A DNA stretch of 7,957 nucleotides from Methanocaldococcaceae archaeon (GCA_027023665.1 JALVUY010000180.1:1-7957), one strand, 5' to 3'; shown: positions 1 through 7,199, counted from the stretch's first letter. Notes: generated by a model from the letters alone, not told the origin. Translations and numbers: made by a program.

Positions 1-136
1 GCATATTACTTTGGGGTTTTGTATAGAGAAAGTTCTAATGGATAATATATATTTAAATATTTCATTTTTAATTTTATATAACATAATCCACTACTAACAT
101 TATATCGTAAACACTACTAAAATTTAAAGAATATTG

Positions 137-149
137 TATTTAAATATTT
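137..149 (+). promoter_or_regulatory. Candidate TATA box of the MCM gene
   Basis: The stretch TATTTAAATATTT resembles an archaeal TATA element. It lies about 45 bases before the start codon, so transcription would begin near 165-170 and leave a short untranslated leader. The identical 13-mer also occurs at 50-62 and could be a second or opposite-facing promoter. The whole 1-192 region is extremely A+T-rich, which weakens any single TATA call. I see no gene in 1-192. Confidence 0.4.
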
Positions 150-192
150 TAAATTCAAAATAATTTAAAGACCAAATAATTTACGTGATACT

Positions 193-2310
193 ATGGTAAA
201 TTTTGATGAAGAAGTTTTTAGATCATATTATGAGTATAAAATAAAGAGTTTTATTAAAGAAGAGTTAGCAAATAACTTAATTAAAAATAATATTTTTGAA
301 TTTGACATAGAAAAGTTTTTAATGCACTTTCCTGATGCTTGTGAAGTTAATGATTTAATTATAGAAAGACCTAAGGAGATTGAAGAAATAATTTTAGATA
401 TTTTTAAAGAAGCGTATATCGAATTATTTGGAGAAGATAAAGAATTGGAAAAAATACAGATTGCATTCAAAAACCCAAAAGGTTGCGAGAAATTAATTGA
501 AGAGATATCTTCGTCTGACATAAATAAGTTAGTCAAATTTGAAGGGGTAATAGTTAAGGCGGGAAAAGTTTGTGCTTTATTAAAAAGAGCCTGTTATGTC
601 TGTCCAAGATGTGGAAATATAAAATATAAGACAATACATAACTACTTTGAACTTCCTAAGGTTATTTGTAACAATGGAGATTGCAAAGAAGAAATGGTTA
701 TTGATTACGAGGAATCTACATATATAAATATACAGGAGTTAGAGATTCAGCAACCAATTGACTTAATGAAAAACCCTGACGACCCTCCAAGAAGTATAAA
801 AGTATTCTTAGAAAACAGCCCGGGAATCTATTCTGGAAGAGTGGATGTTGTAGGAACAGTTTTAAAGAAGAAAACGAAGCCAAAAATTCCTGTCTTTGAA
901 ATTTTCGTTAAAAGTAACTATGTTAAAATTGCAGAGAGCTATCAAAAAATTGAAGTTAGAGATATTTTAGGAAATGAGGAATTGATAGAGACCCTTAACG
1001 AATTAGGAAAAAAGAAAAATATTATAGACATTTTATCAAACTTTATGATTTCACAGATAAAAGGTTATGACTTGGTTAAAAAAGCAATATTTTTGCAACA
1101 GATAAAGGGAGCATTTAAATTCTTACCAGATGGAACTCCTTTAAGAAGAGACAGTCATATTTTATTAATTACAGACCCAGGAATTGGAAAAACCACTATG
1201 CTTAGAAGAATTGCAAGGCTGTTTCCTCAAAATGCTTATGCCTCTGTAACAACAGCCACTGGTGGAGGTTTAACTGCAAATGTTATTAGGGAAGCAACAG
1301 AAATTGGAGATGGTTGGGTTGTTAAACCAGGAGTTTTTGTTAGGGCTAATGAAGGAACTGCTTGTATAGATGAATTAACAGTTGATAAGAATGTAATGAA
1401 ATACATCTTAGAGGCAATGGAGAGTCAGACAATACATGTAAATAAGGGAGGAATTAATGTTAAACTTCCTGCAAGGTGTGCAGTTTTAGCTGCGTGCAAT
1501 CCAAAGAGGGGAAGATTTGATAGAAATTTAACTGTAATAGAGCAGATCGATATTCCCGCTCCATTATTAAGTAGATTCGACTTAATATTTCCACTGATGG
1601 ATATTCCTAACAGGAAAGAAGATGAGGAGATAGCAGAGCATATATTAAACACACACATTGAATCAGCTACAAAAGATTACAAAATCTTGGGATCAATTGA
1701 CATTGATGGAATTGTTGTAGATGAGAGACTACTAAAATATTATATTATATATGCAAGAAGTTGCGCATACATAGAAGAGAATCAAGATTTATACTTGGGA
1801 GAGTTTGACGAAACTAAATTAATTATGCCATATTTAACTGAAAAGGCAAAGAAAATGATTAAAAAATATTACTTAGAGATGAGAAAGTTGGGAGAAGGAG
1901 ACAACCCTATACCAATAACTGCAAGGCAGTTAGAGGCAATTGTAAGAATAGCTGAAATGCATGCAAAGGCAAGATTATCAAATAAAGTTGAAGATGTTGA
2001 TGCTGAAGTTGCTATAAATATTATTGATGAATGTTTAAAGCAAGTAGCCTATGACCCAGAATCAGGAACATTAGATTTAGATAAAATAGCAGGAACTCCA
2101 AAATCAAGAAGAGATAAGATGGATGCAGTCTTAAATATTATTAGGGAAATCGTTAGTCTAAGAAATGATGGTTTAGCCCCTGAGGAAGATATTTATGAGA
2201 GAGCTTTAAACATTGGCTTGTCAGAGAAAGATGTAGAAACTGCATTGGAATATTTAAAGAAATCAGGAGATATTTACAATCCAAAATTAGGCTTTTGGAG
2301 TTTGTTATAA
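193..2310 (+). CDS. mcm: MCM-family replicative DNA helicase (AAA+ ATPase)
   Basis: ATP-driven DNA-unwinding helicase of the minichromosome maintenance family, which acts as a ring at the replication fork. At 705 residues the protein has normal archaeal MCM length. The N-terminal domain carries a zinc ribbon (C137-x2-C140, C159-x4-C164) within an OB-fold region. The AAA+ core shows a P-loop TDPGIGKT (327-334), Walker B CIDEL (D393, E394), sensor 1 ACNP (N436), the arginine finger LLSRFDLIF (R461) and sensor 2 ITARQLEAI (R578). A winged-helix-like tail follows from about 650. The P-loop is odd: archaeal MCMs usually have GDPGxAKS, whereas here the first glycine is threonine and AKS is GKT. Methanococcales are known to carry several MCM paralogues, some linked to mobile elements, so I cannot say whether this is the main replicative copy. 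The ATG follows a weak GTGAT (185-189). The gene is isolated, with no partner in an operon. Confidence 0.95.
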   Translation: MVNFDEEVFRSYYEYKIKSFIKEELANNLIKNNIFEFDIEKFLMHFPDACEVNDLIIERPKEIEEIILDIFKEAYIELFGEDKELEKIQIAFKNPKGCEKLIEEISSSDINKLVKFEGVIVKAGKVCALLKRACYVCPRCGNIKYKTIHNYFELPKVICNNGDCKEEMVIDYEESTYINIQELEIQQPIDLMKNPDDPPRSIKVFLENSPGIYSGRVDVVGTVLKKKTKPKIPVFEIFVKSNYVKIAESYQKIEVRDILGNEELIETLNELGKKKNIIDILSNFMISQIKGYDLVKKAIFLQQIKGAFKFLPDGTPLRRDSHILLITDPGIGKTTMLRRIARLFPQNAYASVTTATGGGLTANVIREATEIGDGWVVKPGVFVRANEGTACIDELTVDKNVMKYILEAMESQTIHVNKGGINVKLPARCAVLAACNPKRGRFDRNLTVIEQIDIPAPLLSRFDLIFPLMDIPNRKEDEEIAEHILNTHIESATKDYKILGSIDIDGIVVDERLLKYYIIYARSCAYIEENQDLYLGEFDETKLIMPYLTEKAKKMIKKYYLEMRKLGEGDNPIPITARQLEAIVRIAEMHAKARLSNKVEDVDAEVAINIIDECLKQVAYDPESGTLDLDKIAGTPKSRRDKMDAVLNIIREIVSLRNDGLAPEEDIYERALNIGLSEKDVETALEYLKKSGDIYNPKLGFWSLL

Positions 2311-2312
2311 GA

Positions 2313-2370
2313 CCATAGAGGGGCAAAACTTCCTCTATTGGTATACTCCCATTATTTTGTCTTTTTTATT
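2313..2370 (+). terminator. Hairpin plus T-rich tract after mcm
   Basis: Just after the mcm stop codon, CCATAGAGG (2313-2321) can pair with CCTCTATTGG (2332-2341) with a one-base bulge, closing a short A-rich loop. A T-rich stretch with a run of six T follows at 2357-2370. Archaeal termination depends mainly on T-rich tracts, so this is a reasonable end for the mcm transcript. It is a structural inference only. Confidence 0.45.
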
Positions 2371-2380
2371 TATTATCACC

Positions 2381-2465
2381 CCCTCGCTAAAATTCTTAGT
2401 CCATAGGGCTCCGCCCTAAGGGAAGCATTGCCTCTTATTCATAATTTACCTTCCCTCGCTAAAAT
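2381..2465. repeat. Direct repeat CCCTCGCTAAAAT, two copies
   Basis: CCCTCGCTAAAAT occurs at 2381-2393 and again at 2453-2465, a spacing of 72 bases. The hairpin TAGGGC/GCCCTA lies between the copies. The G+C content of the motif stands out from the A+T-rich surroundings, so chance is an unlikely source. No function is evident. Confidence 0.75.
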
Positions 2466-2529
2466 CCATTATTTTTGGATTTAGGGGATTTTAATCCGAT
2501 ATTTTTTGATTTAAAGAAATTTTAAGAAA

Positions 2530-2750
2530 TTTCGAAGGGTCTTTTATTTTAAAAAATTTGAGTATTTAATTTTACTAAATTATTGAGATTTTTAAAAGAT
2601 TTTGGTAGTTTGTTTTTCATCTCTAATTTTCCCCAATAAATAAGTTAATATTAAAATTTTTAAAGATTTTTAAAGGATTAAATTAAAATAGAAAAGTTTA
2701 TATATAAGTTCGGAGGTATATAAATAACAACAGTTATTGACCCTTCGAAA
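2530..2750. repeat. Perfect 12-bp inverted repeat in the CRISPR leader
   Basis: TTTCGAAGGGTC at 2530-2541 is the exact reverse complement of GACCCTTCGAAA at 2739-2750. The arms are separated by 197 very A+T-rich bases, and neither flank nor interior extends the match. The right arm lies near the predicted transcription start of the leader, which suggests a regulatory or protein-binding role. Terminal repeats of a small decayed insertion are an alternative, but there is no coding sequence inside. Confidence 0.7.
2697..2726 (+). promoter_or_regulatory. Candidate promoter for the CRISPR transcript
   Basis: Two TATA-like elements lie in the leader: TTTATATATAAG (2697-2708) and GTATATAAATAA (2716-2727). 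Starts about 25 bases downstream would fall near 2730 or 2748, about 70-85 bases before the first repeat, a normal arrangement for a pre-crRNA. The first box matches the methanogen TTTATATA consensus better. Confidence 0.5.
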
Positions 2751-2815
2751 AATTAACCCTAATATAGAAGCATAATAAAGCAATTATATCTTAAAATCTC
2801 TCCAAATCGTGTCCT

Positions 2816-3128
2816 GTTTAAAATCAGACCCCTAAGGGGATGGAAATTCATTATATACAGCTGCTTTATTCATAAAATCACCTCGTTTAAAATCAGACCC
2901 CTAAGGGGATGGAAATATTAAGAGCGTCAATATCGTTGAAAGCGAAGGATACAGTTTAAAATCAGACCCCTAAGGGGATGGAAATACTACATATAATATT
3001 TCATATAATCAACATCTTTCTCAGTTTAAAATCAGACCCCTAAGGGGATGGAAATGTTGCTATTGCTCTATTGCCTGGCAATTCTGATGTTATGTAGTTT
3101 AAAATCAGACCCCTAAGGTAATGAAAAG
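2816..3128 (+). CRISPR. CRISPR array, 5 repeats and 4 spacers
   Basis: The 32-bp repeat starts GTTTAAAATCAGA and ends GGGGATGGAAAT, with a CCCC-TAA-GGGG hairpin in the middle. Exact copies lie at 2816-2847, 2885-2916, 2954-2985 and 3024-3055. A fifth copy at 3097-3128 has four changes in its last ten bases. Spacers are 2848-2884 (37), 2917-2953 (37), 2986-3023 (38) and 3056-3096 (41), all different. The degenerate copy marks the old, leader-distal end, so the leader is on the left and the transcript reads on the + strand. The last eight bases, ATGGAAAT, would be the 5' handle of each crRNA. No cas gene is present in the window, so processing and interference would have to use Cas proteins from another locus. 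None of the spacers matches another part of this window by eye. Confidence 0.97.
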
Positions 3129-3198
3129 TTTTGAGCAACTATTACCTGAGATACCAATAGAGAACTAAAATTAGACTACTAAAAGGAAAAATAAAACA

Positions 3199-3222
3199 AA
3201 AAGAAAAATATATTTTTCTTTT
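3199..3222. repeat. Perfect 24-bp A+T-rich palindrome
   Basis: Each strand reads AAAAGAAAAATA followed by TATTTTTCTTTT, a perfect palindrome with no loop. It lies 70 bases past the last CRISPR repeat and upstream of ilvE. It could act as a hairpin with a T-rich 3' arm ending the crRNA precursor, or as a binding site for a dimeric regulator of ilvE. The A+T-only context makes moderate palindromes common, but 24 perfect bases including two C/G positions is long. Confidence 0.6.
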
Positions 3223-3225
3223 AAA

Positions 3226-3315
3226 TTATATTTATATATCAAAATATAAAAATATAACTTAATTTTTAAAAACAATGATTATTAGTAATAAGGATAAGAA
3301 AATTTTTAAATAATG
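3226..3315 (+). promoter_or_regulatory. Candidate TATA boxes for ilvE
   Basis: TTATATTTATATATC (3226-3240) matches the methanogen TATA consensus well, but would give a leader of about 100 bases. TTTTTAAATAATG (3303-3315) is a weaker match but would give a usual short leader of about 25-30 bases before the ATG at 3362. The choice cannot be made from sequence alone. Otherwise 3129-3361 holds only the palindrome listed separately. Confidence 0.35.
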
Positions 3316-3351
3316 TTAATATCAATTTGTTATTTTGCATAAGTAAGTAAA

Positions 3352-3356
3352 GGTGA
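3352..3356 (+). promoter_or_regulatory. Ribosome binding site deciding the ilvE start
   Basis: GGTGA here is the standard methanogen Shine-Dalgarno core and sits five bases before ATG 3362. An upstream in-frame GTG at 3353 lies inside this very motif, so it cannot be the start and the ATG is preferred. Confidence 0.8.
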
Positions 3357-3361
3357 GGTTA

Positions 3362-4225
3362 ATGAAAATTTACTTAAACGGAAAATTTGTCGATAAAGAA
3401 GATGCAAAAATTTCCGTATTTGATCATGGTCTATTGTATGGTGATGGAGTATTTGAAGGGATTAGGGCTTATGATGGTGTTGTTTTTATGTTAAAAGAGC
3501 ATATTGACAGATTATATGATTCTGCAAAATCTATATGTCTTGACATTCCACTAACAAAAGAAGAGATGATTAATGTAGTTTTAGAAACTTTGAGAGTTAA
3601 TAAATTAAGAGATGCATATATAAGGTTGGTAGTTACAAGAGGAGTAGGAGATTTAGGATTAGACCCAAGAAAATGTGAAAAACCAACTATTTTTTGTATA
3701 ACTGTTCCCATGCCTCCATTATTAGGAGAAGATGGGATTAGAGCAATAACAGTTTCAGTTAGAAGGCTACCAGTAGATGTTTTAAATCCAGCTGTTAAAT
3801 CATTAAATTATTTAAATAGTGTGTTAGCAAAGATTCAGGCAAATTATGCAGGAGTTGATGAAGCATTTTTATTAGATGATAAAGGATTTGTAGTTGAGGG
3901 AACAGGAGATAACATTTTCATTGTTAAAAATGGCGTTTTAAAAACTCCACCAGTTTATTCAAGTATATTAAAAGGAATTACAAGGGATGTTGTTATAAAA
4001 TTAGCTAAAGAAGAAGGTATTGAGGTTGTTGAAGAACCATTAACATTGCACGATATTTATACTGCTGACGAACTTTTCATTACAGGAACAGCCGCGGAAA
4101 TAGTTCCAGTATTTGAAGTTGACGGTAGAGTTATAAACGACAGAAAAGTAGGAGAAATAACTAAAAAACTAAGAGAAAAATTTAAAGAGATTAGAACAAA
4201 GTGGGGAATAAAAGTAAAATTTTAA
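3362..4225 (+). CDS. ilvE: Branched-chain amino acid aminotransferase
   Basis: Cytoplasmic, pyridoxal-phosphate-dependent enzyme that transfers an amino group from glutamate to the keto acids of valine, leucine and isoleucine, the last step of their synthesis. The 287 residues span a complete class IV (fold type IV) aminotransferase. The N-terminal half has the FDHGLLYGDGVFEGIRAY signature, and the PLP lysine is K146 in AVKSLNYLN. The family signature continues with EGTGDNIF (E179 onward), LKGITRD and FITGTAAEIVPV. Length and order match bacterial and archaeal IlvE. The ATG at 3362 is chosen because GGTGA (3352-3356) is correctly spaced to it; an in-frame GTG at 3353 would give 290 residues but overlaps that motif. 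D-amino-acid aminotransferase and aminodeoxychorismate lyase share the fold, but the motifs here fit IlvE best. The convergent neighbour is valyl-tRNA synthetase. Confidence 0.95.
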   Translation: MKIYLNGKFVDKEDAKISVFDHGLLYGDGVFEGIRAYDGVVFMLKEHIDRLYDSAKSICLDIPLTKEEMINVVLETLRVNKLRDAYIRLVVTRGVGDLGLDPRKCEKPTIFCITVPMPPLLGEDGIRAITVSVRRLPVDVLNPAVKSLNYLNSVLAKIQANYAGVDEAFLLDDKGFVVEGTGDNIFIVKNGVLKTPPVYSSILKGITRDVVIKLAKEEGIEVVEEPLTLHDIYTADELFITGTAAEIVPVFEVDGRVINDRKVGEITKKLREKFKEIRTKWGIKVKF

Positions 4226-4230
4226 ATAAT
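4220..4230 (+). promoter_or_regulatory. Possible TATA box of the structured RNA
   Basis: TTTTAAATAAT overlaps the ilvE stop codon and lies about 28 bases before 4253, where the first stable helix of the RNA begins. That is the normal archaeal TATA-to-start distance. The A+T-rich context makes this weak evidence, and cotranscription from ilvE is equally possible. Confidence 0.3.
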
Positions 4231-4252
4231 ACTTTTAACAATATATTATAAT

Positions 4253-4424
4253 GTGGCAGTCCCGATATGTGGGGGAAACTAAGCCCGAATGGGACTGCTA
4301 TTAAGCTGAAGATGTGGGGAGTTTCCGTTCCCCCCGATTGCCAGCCGATGAAGTTGGGAGGCTGGAAGGTTCTCCGCTACAATTGTCTCAATTGTTCCAT
4401 TTGTAGCGGAGAACCAGAACGGAA
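4253..4424 (+). ncRNA. Structured non-coding RNA with a kink-loop, unknown family
   Basis: A G+C-rich island (about 52% over 4261-4420 by count) sits in almost pure A+T between two convergent genes. It has no ORF but strong base-pairing. Helix A pairs 4253-4263 with 4291-4301 (11 pairs, two G-U). Helix B pairs TTCCGTTC (4323-4330) with GAACGGAA (4417-4424). Inside B lie helix C, CCAGCC/GGCTGG (4341-4346, 4360-4365), and helix D, 15 perfect pairs (4368-4382 with 4401-4415). The loop of C reads GAU-GA...GA-GG, with tandem G-A pairs (4350-4351, 4358-4359) after three unpaired bases. That is the kink-loop bound by L7Ae in archaeal H/ACA RNAs, and it exists only on the + strand. I do not see RNase P or SRP RNA signatures or a clear ACA box, so the function is unknown. 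G+C-rich islands were used historically to find RNAs in hyperthermophiles. Confidence 0.75.
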
Positions 4425-4447
4425 TAAAAGTTTATGATGAATAAAAA

Positions 4448-4475
4448 ATTTTTATTTATTTTTATTTTTATATTC
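4448..4475 (+). terminator. T-rich tract after the structured RNA
   Basis: Several T runs of four to six bases, separated by single A's, follow the last helix of the RNA by about 25 bases. Such tracts are the main intrinsic termination signal in archaea. The rest of the stretch up to 4556 is A+T-only sequence in which I see nothing else; on the other strand it would serve as the 3' end of valS. Confidence 0.4.
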
Positions 4476-4556
4476 TAAAATTTTATAATTTTGCTATTAA
4501 TTTTTTGTTTTCGATTCAATTTTAAAAATTTAAAAATTTTTATTTAAAATTTTTTA

Positions 4557-7193
4557 TTACTTTCTAATAACTGCCACTGCCAATACATTTTCAATATCTA
4601 CTGAATCTACTTCCTCACCTTCGCAGAATAAAGCCCTCTTAACATCCTTAATATGTTCCTTTCTAATTACTCCATACTCTGTTTTTAGACCTTCATTTAT
4701 TATCTTATCCAATGTTTCCTCATCAGCATTTTTAATTAGATCCATAACATACTTAGCATTCTTTTTAAATTCTGGGCCTATTTTAGATTTATCAGGAATT
4801 ATTTCAACTATTCTATACTCTAAATCTGGCTTACCTTTTATTATTTCAAGGTTTTCAATTTTTAAAGTTCCTTTAATGTCATTTGCTGTTTTTATTAAGG
4901 CGTTATACGTCTCTTCATCCTCTGTATATATTTCAACATATTTTAATGGAGCATTTAAAGGCATTCCAGAGTTTGCCTTAAATCTTCTAATAGATATTAC
5001 AGTATTTTTGGCTATTTCTCCAATTTTTTCTATATCTTCATTTAAGAATTTTTCATCAACCTCTGGGAATGAGAAGTGTAGATTATCGATTTTATAAATC
5101 TCAGCTATATAATCTGCAAAGTGTGGGGCAAATGGACATAGTAATCTTATTAACTTGTCTATTACATAGTAGAGAGTCCATCTTGCCTCTTTTTTAACTT
5201 CCTCATTATTACCATACAATCTATATTTAACCATCTCTATATAATTGTCGCAAAACTCATGCCATACGAACTTGTAAATTTCTACTATTGTATTAAATCT
5301 ATAATTCTCCAAATCTCTATTAACTCTATCAATTAACTTCTGTAATTTACTTAAAATCCACAAATCTATTGGATTCTTTACATCTAATGGTTTTTTTAAC
5401 TCTTCAATAATCTCATCATTTATATGCATCTTAGCAAATCTACAGGCATTCCAAAACTTTCTTAAGAATCTGTATCCATAATCAACTTCTTTCCATAAGA
5501 ATTGAACATCATCTCCAATAACGCTATTACTTGCCCACAATCTTAAAGCGTCTGCTCCATATTTTTCTATAATCTCATCTGGCTCTACAACATTACCCCT
5601 ACTTTTACTCATCTTATACCCATCCTCTCCAAACACCATACCATTTATAACTATCTCATCCCATGGCTTTTTTCCAGTTAAGGCAATAGATTTAACTATA
5701 GTATAGAAAGCCCAAGTTCTAATAATATCATGTCCTTGAGGTCTTAGTTGAACAGGATAATGCTTTTTGAAAAATTTATCGTCATCTAACCACTTTGTTA
5801 TAACCATTGACGTTATTGAAGAGTCCATCCAAGTGTCTAAGACATCTGTTTCAGGAATTAAGTCTGTATTTCCACATTTATCACAAACATAGCCAGTTTT
5901 TGTTGGGTCTATTGGTAAATCCTCTTCCTTAGCAACTACTATATTACCACATTTTGGACAGTACCAAACTGGAATAGGAGTAGCAAATATTCTCTGCCTA
6001 CTTATAACCCAATCCCAATCCATGTCTTCAATCCAATTTAACAGCCTAATTTTCATATGTTCAGGAACCCATTTAATCTCATTAGCAACTTCTTTAACTT
6101 TTGGAATTAATTTTTTAACATTAACGAACCACTGTTCGGTAACTATAATTTCAATAGGTGTTTTACATCTCCAGCAGACACCAACATTTTGCTTTATTGT
6201 CTCTTGCTTAATTAAATATCCTTCTTTCTTTAAATCTTCTATAATCAATTTTCTGGCTTCTTCTGTTTTTAATCCTTTATATTTACCTGCTATTTCAGTT
6301 AAAGTTCCTTTTTCGTCAATTGCTTTTTTAATTTCCAATTTGTGCCTATTTACCCACAGAACATCAGTTTTATCCCCAAAAGTACAAACCATTACCGCTC
6401 CAGTTCCAAACTCTTTTTCAACATCTTTATCTGCTAACAGTTTAACCTTATGCCCAAACAGTGGAACTATGAACTCTTTACCTATTAAATCTTTATATCT
6501 CTCATCCTCTGGATGCACTAATATAGCAACACATGCCGCCATAAGCTCAGGTCTTGTTGTTGCTATCATTATATGTCCATCTCCATCAGCACTGGGGAAT
6601 TTTATGTAATTTAATTTACTCTCCCTTTCAATGTATTCAACTTCAGCAAATGCTATTGCAGTTTGACATCTTGGACACCAATTTACTGGAAACTTCCCTC
6701 TATAAATTAAACCATCTTTATACATTCTAACGAAAGCTGTTTGTGACTTTTTAATGTATTCAGGAGTCATAGTTATATACTCTCTATCCCAATCAATAGA
6801 TATTCCAAGAGATTTTATCTGTTTTCTCATTTTTTCAATATTTTCTTCAGTTAATTTTATACATAACTCTCTAAATTTTTGTCTGTCAATGTCAGATTTT
6901 GTTATTCCATACATCTCTTCAACTTTAACCTCTGTAGGAAGTCCATGACAATCCCAACCTTGTGGAAACAAAACATTATAGCCCTTCATTCTTTTAAATC
7001 TTGCAATTATATCCATGTATGTCCAATTTAGAGCGTGTCCTAAGTGTAATCTACCAGTAGGATATGGTGGAGGAGTGTCAATAATGTATGGTGGCTTGTC
7101 ACTCTCTTCATCAAATTTGTAAATTTTGCTTTCTTCCCATTTCTTCTGTATTTGTTTTTCAATTTCTATGTTGTAGTCCTTAGGCATTCCCAT
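4557..7193 (-). CDS. valS: Valyl-tRNA synthetase
   Basis: Class I aminoacyl-tRNA synthetase that attaches valine to tRNA-Val in the cytoplasm and hydrolyses mischarged threonine. The 878 residues are full length. The Rossmann fold has the HIGH motif as HLGH (50-53, after PPPYPTGRL) and KMSKS at 527-531. The inserted CP1 editing domain shows TTRPE (212-216) and [15 protein letters not shown]. Paired cysteines C173/C176, C340/C343, C412/C415 and C437/C440 form zinc-binding knuckles, as in archaeal ValRS. The [27 protein letters not shown] segment leads into the anticodon-binding helical domain. [11 protein letters not shown], with the long zinc region and no C-terminal bacterial coiled coil, marks the archaeal type and separates it from IleRS and LeuRS. 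The ATG at 7193 is six bases past GGTGA (7204-7200), better than the in-frame ATG at 7187. It lies 119 bases after the next gene upstream, on the same strand. Confidence 0.97.
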   Translation of the reverse strand: MGMPKDYNIEIEKQIQKKWEESKIYKFDEESDKPPYIIDTPPPYPTGRLHLGHALNWTYMDIIARFKRMKGYNVLFPQGWDCHGLPTEVKVEEMYGITKSDIDRQKFRELCIKLTEENIEKMRKQIKSLGISIDWDREYITMTPEYIKKSQTAFVRMYKDGLIYRGKFPVNWCPRCQTAIAFAEVEYIERESKLNYIKFPSADGDGHIMIATTRPELMAACVAILVHPEDERYKDLIGKEFIVPLFGHKVKLLADKDVEKEFGTGAVMVCTFGDKTDVLWVNRHKLEIKKAIDEKGTLTEIAGKYKGLKTEEARKLIIEDLKKEGYLIKQETIKQNVGVCWRCKTPIEIIVTEQWFVNVKKLIPKVKEVANEIKWVPEHMKIRLLNWIEDMDWDWVISRQRIFATPIPVWYCPKCGNIVVAKEEDLPIDPTKTGYVCDKCGNTDLIPETDVLDTWMDSSITSMVITKWLDDDKFFKKHYPVQLRPQGHDIIRTWAFYTIVKSIALTGKKPWDEIVINGMVFGEDGYKMSKSRGNVVEPDEIIEKYGADALRLWASNSVIGDDVQFLWKEVDYGYRFLRKFWNACRFAKMHINDEIIEELKKPLDVKNPIDLWILSKLQKLIDRVNRDLENYRFNTIVEIYKFVWHEFCDNYIEMVKYRLYGNNEEVKKEARWTLYYVIDKLIRLLCPFAPHFADYIAEIYKIDNLHFSFPEVDEKFLNEDIEKIGEIAKNTVISIRRFKANSGMPLNAPLKYVEIYTEDEETYNALIKTANDIKGTLKIENLEIIKGKPDLEYRIVEIIPDKSKIGPEFKKNAKYVMDLIKNADEETLDKIINEGLKTEYGVIRKEHIKDVKRALFCEGEEVDSVDIENVLAVAVIRK

Positions 7194-7199
7194 AATTAT

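Larger units (their letters stand above)
2377..2815 (+). other. CRISPR leader / long-repeat-like upstream element
   Basis: This gene-free stretch directly precedes the array on the side opposite its degenerate last repeat, which is where a leader belongs. Its left part (2377-2480) is richer in G+C and contains a hairpin, TAGGGC-TCC-GCCCTA (2404-2418), two copies of CCCTCGCTAAAAT, and small inverted repeats such as ATCCA...TGGAT (2464-2480) and GGATTTTAATCC. Its right part is strongly A+T-rich, with TATA-like boxes. In the M. jannaschii genome description, short-repeat arrays were preceded by a conserved long repeat of roughly 400 bp; the size and position here fit that. I cannot confirm sequence identity with those elements. 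Confidence 0.6.

Noticed and set aside
228..536. A 102-codon open frame on the minus strand
   Set aside because: It is antisense to the N-terminal part of mcm and has shadow-type composition with no recognisable domain.
2377..2815. Insertion sequence or MITE between mcm and the CRISPR array
   Set aside because: There is no transposase fragment and no visible target-site duplication. The position directly before the first repeat is better explained as a CRISPR leader or long-repeat element.
3353..3361. GTG start for ilvE giving three extra residues
   Set aside because: The GTG is part of the GGTGA ribosome binding site serving ATG 3362.
4253..4424. RNase P RNA, SRP RNA or fluoride-type riboswitch
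   Set aside because: I could not find the GAGGAAAGUCC core of RNase P, the SRP helix 8 motif, or the conserved fluoride riboswitch core, and the overall length and helix order do not fit these families.
4500..4556. A+T-rich inverted repeats before the valS stop
   Set aside because: Runs of A and T pair with one another everywhere in such sequence; no arm contains enough G or C to stand out.
6022..6609. A 195-codon open frame on the + strand
   Set aside because: It lies entirely antisense to valS, which has all family motifs across this stretch. The translation is Ser/Ile/Leu/Phe-rich low-complexity sequence typical of a shadow frame.
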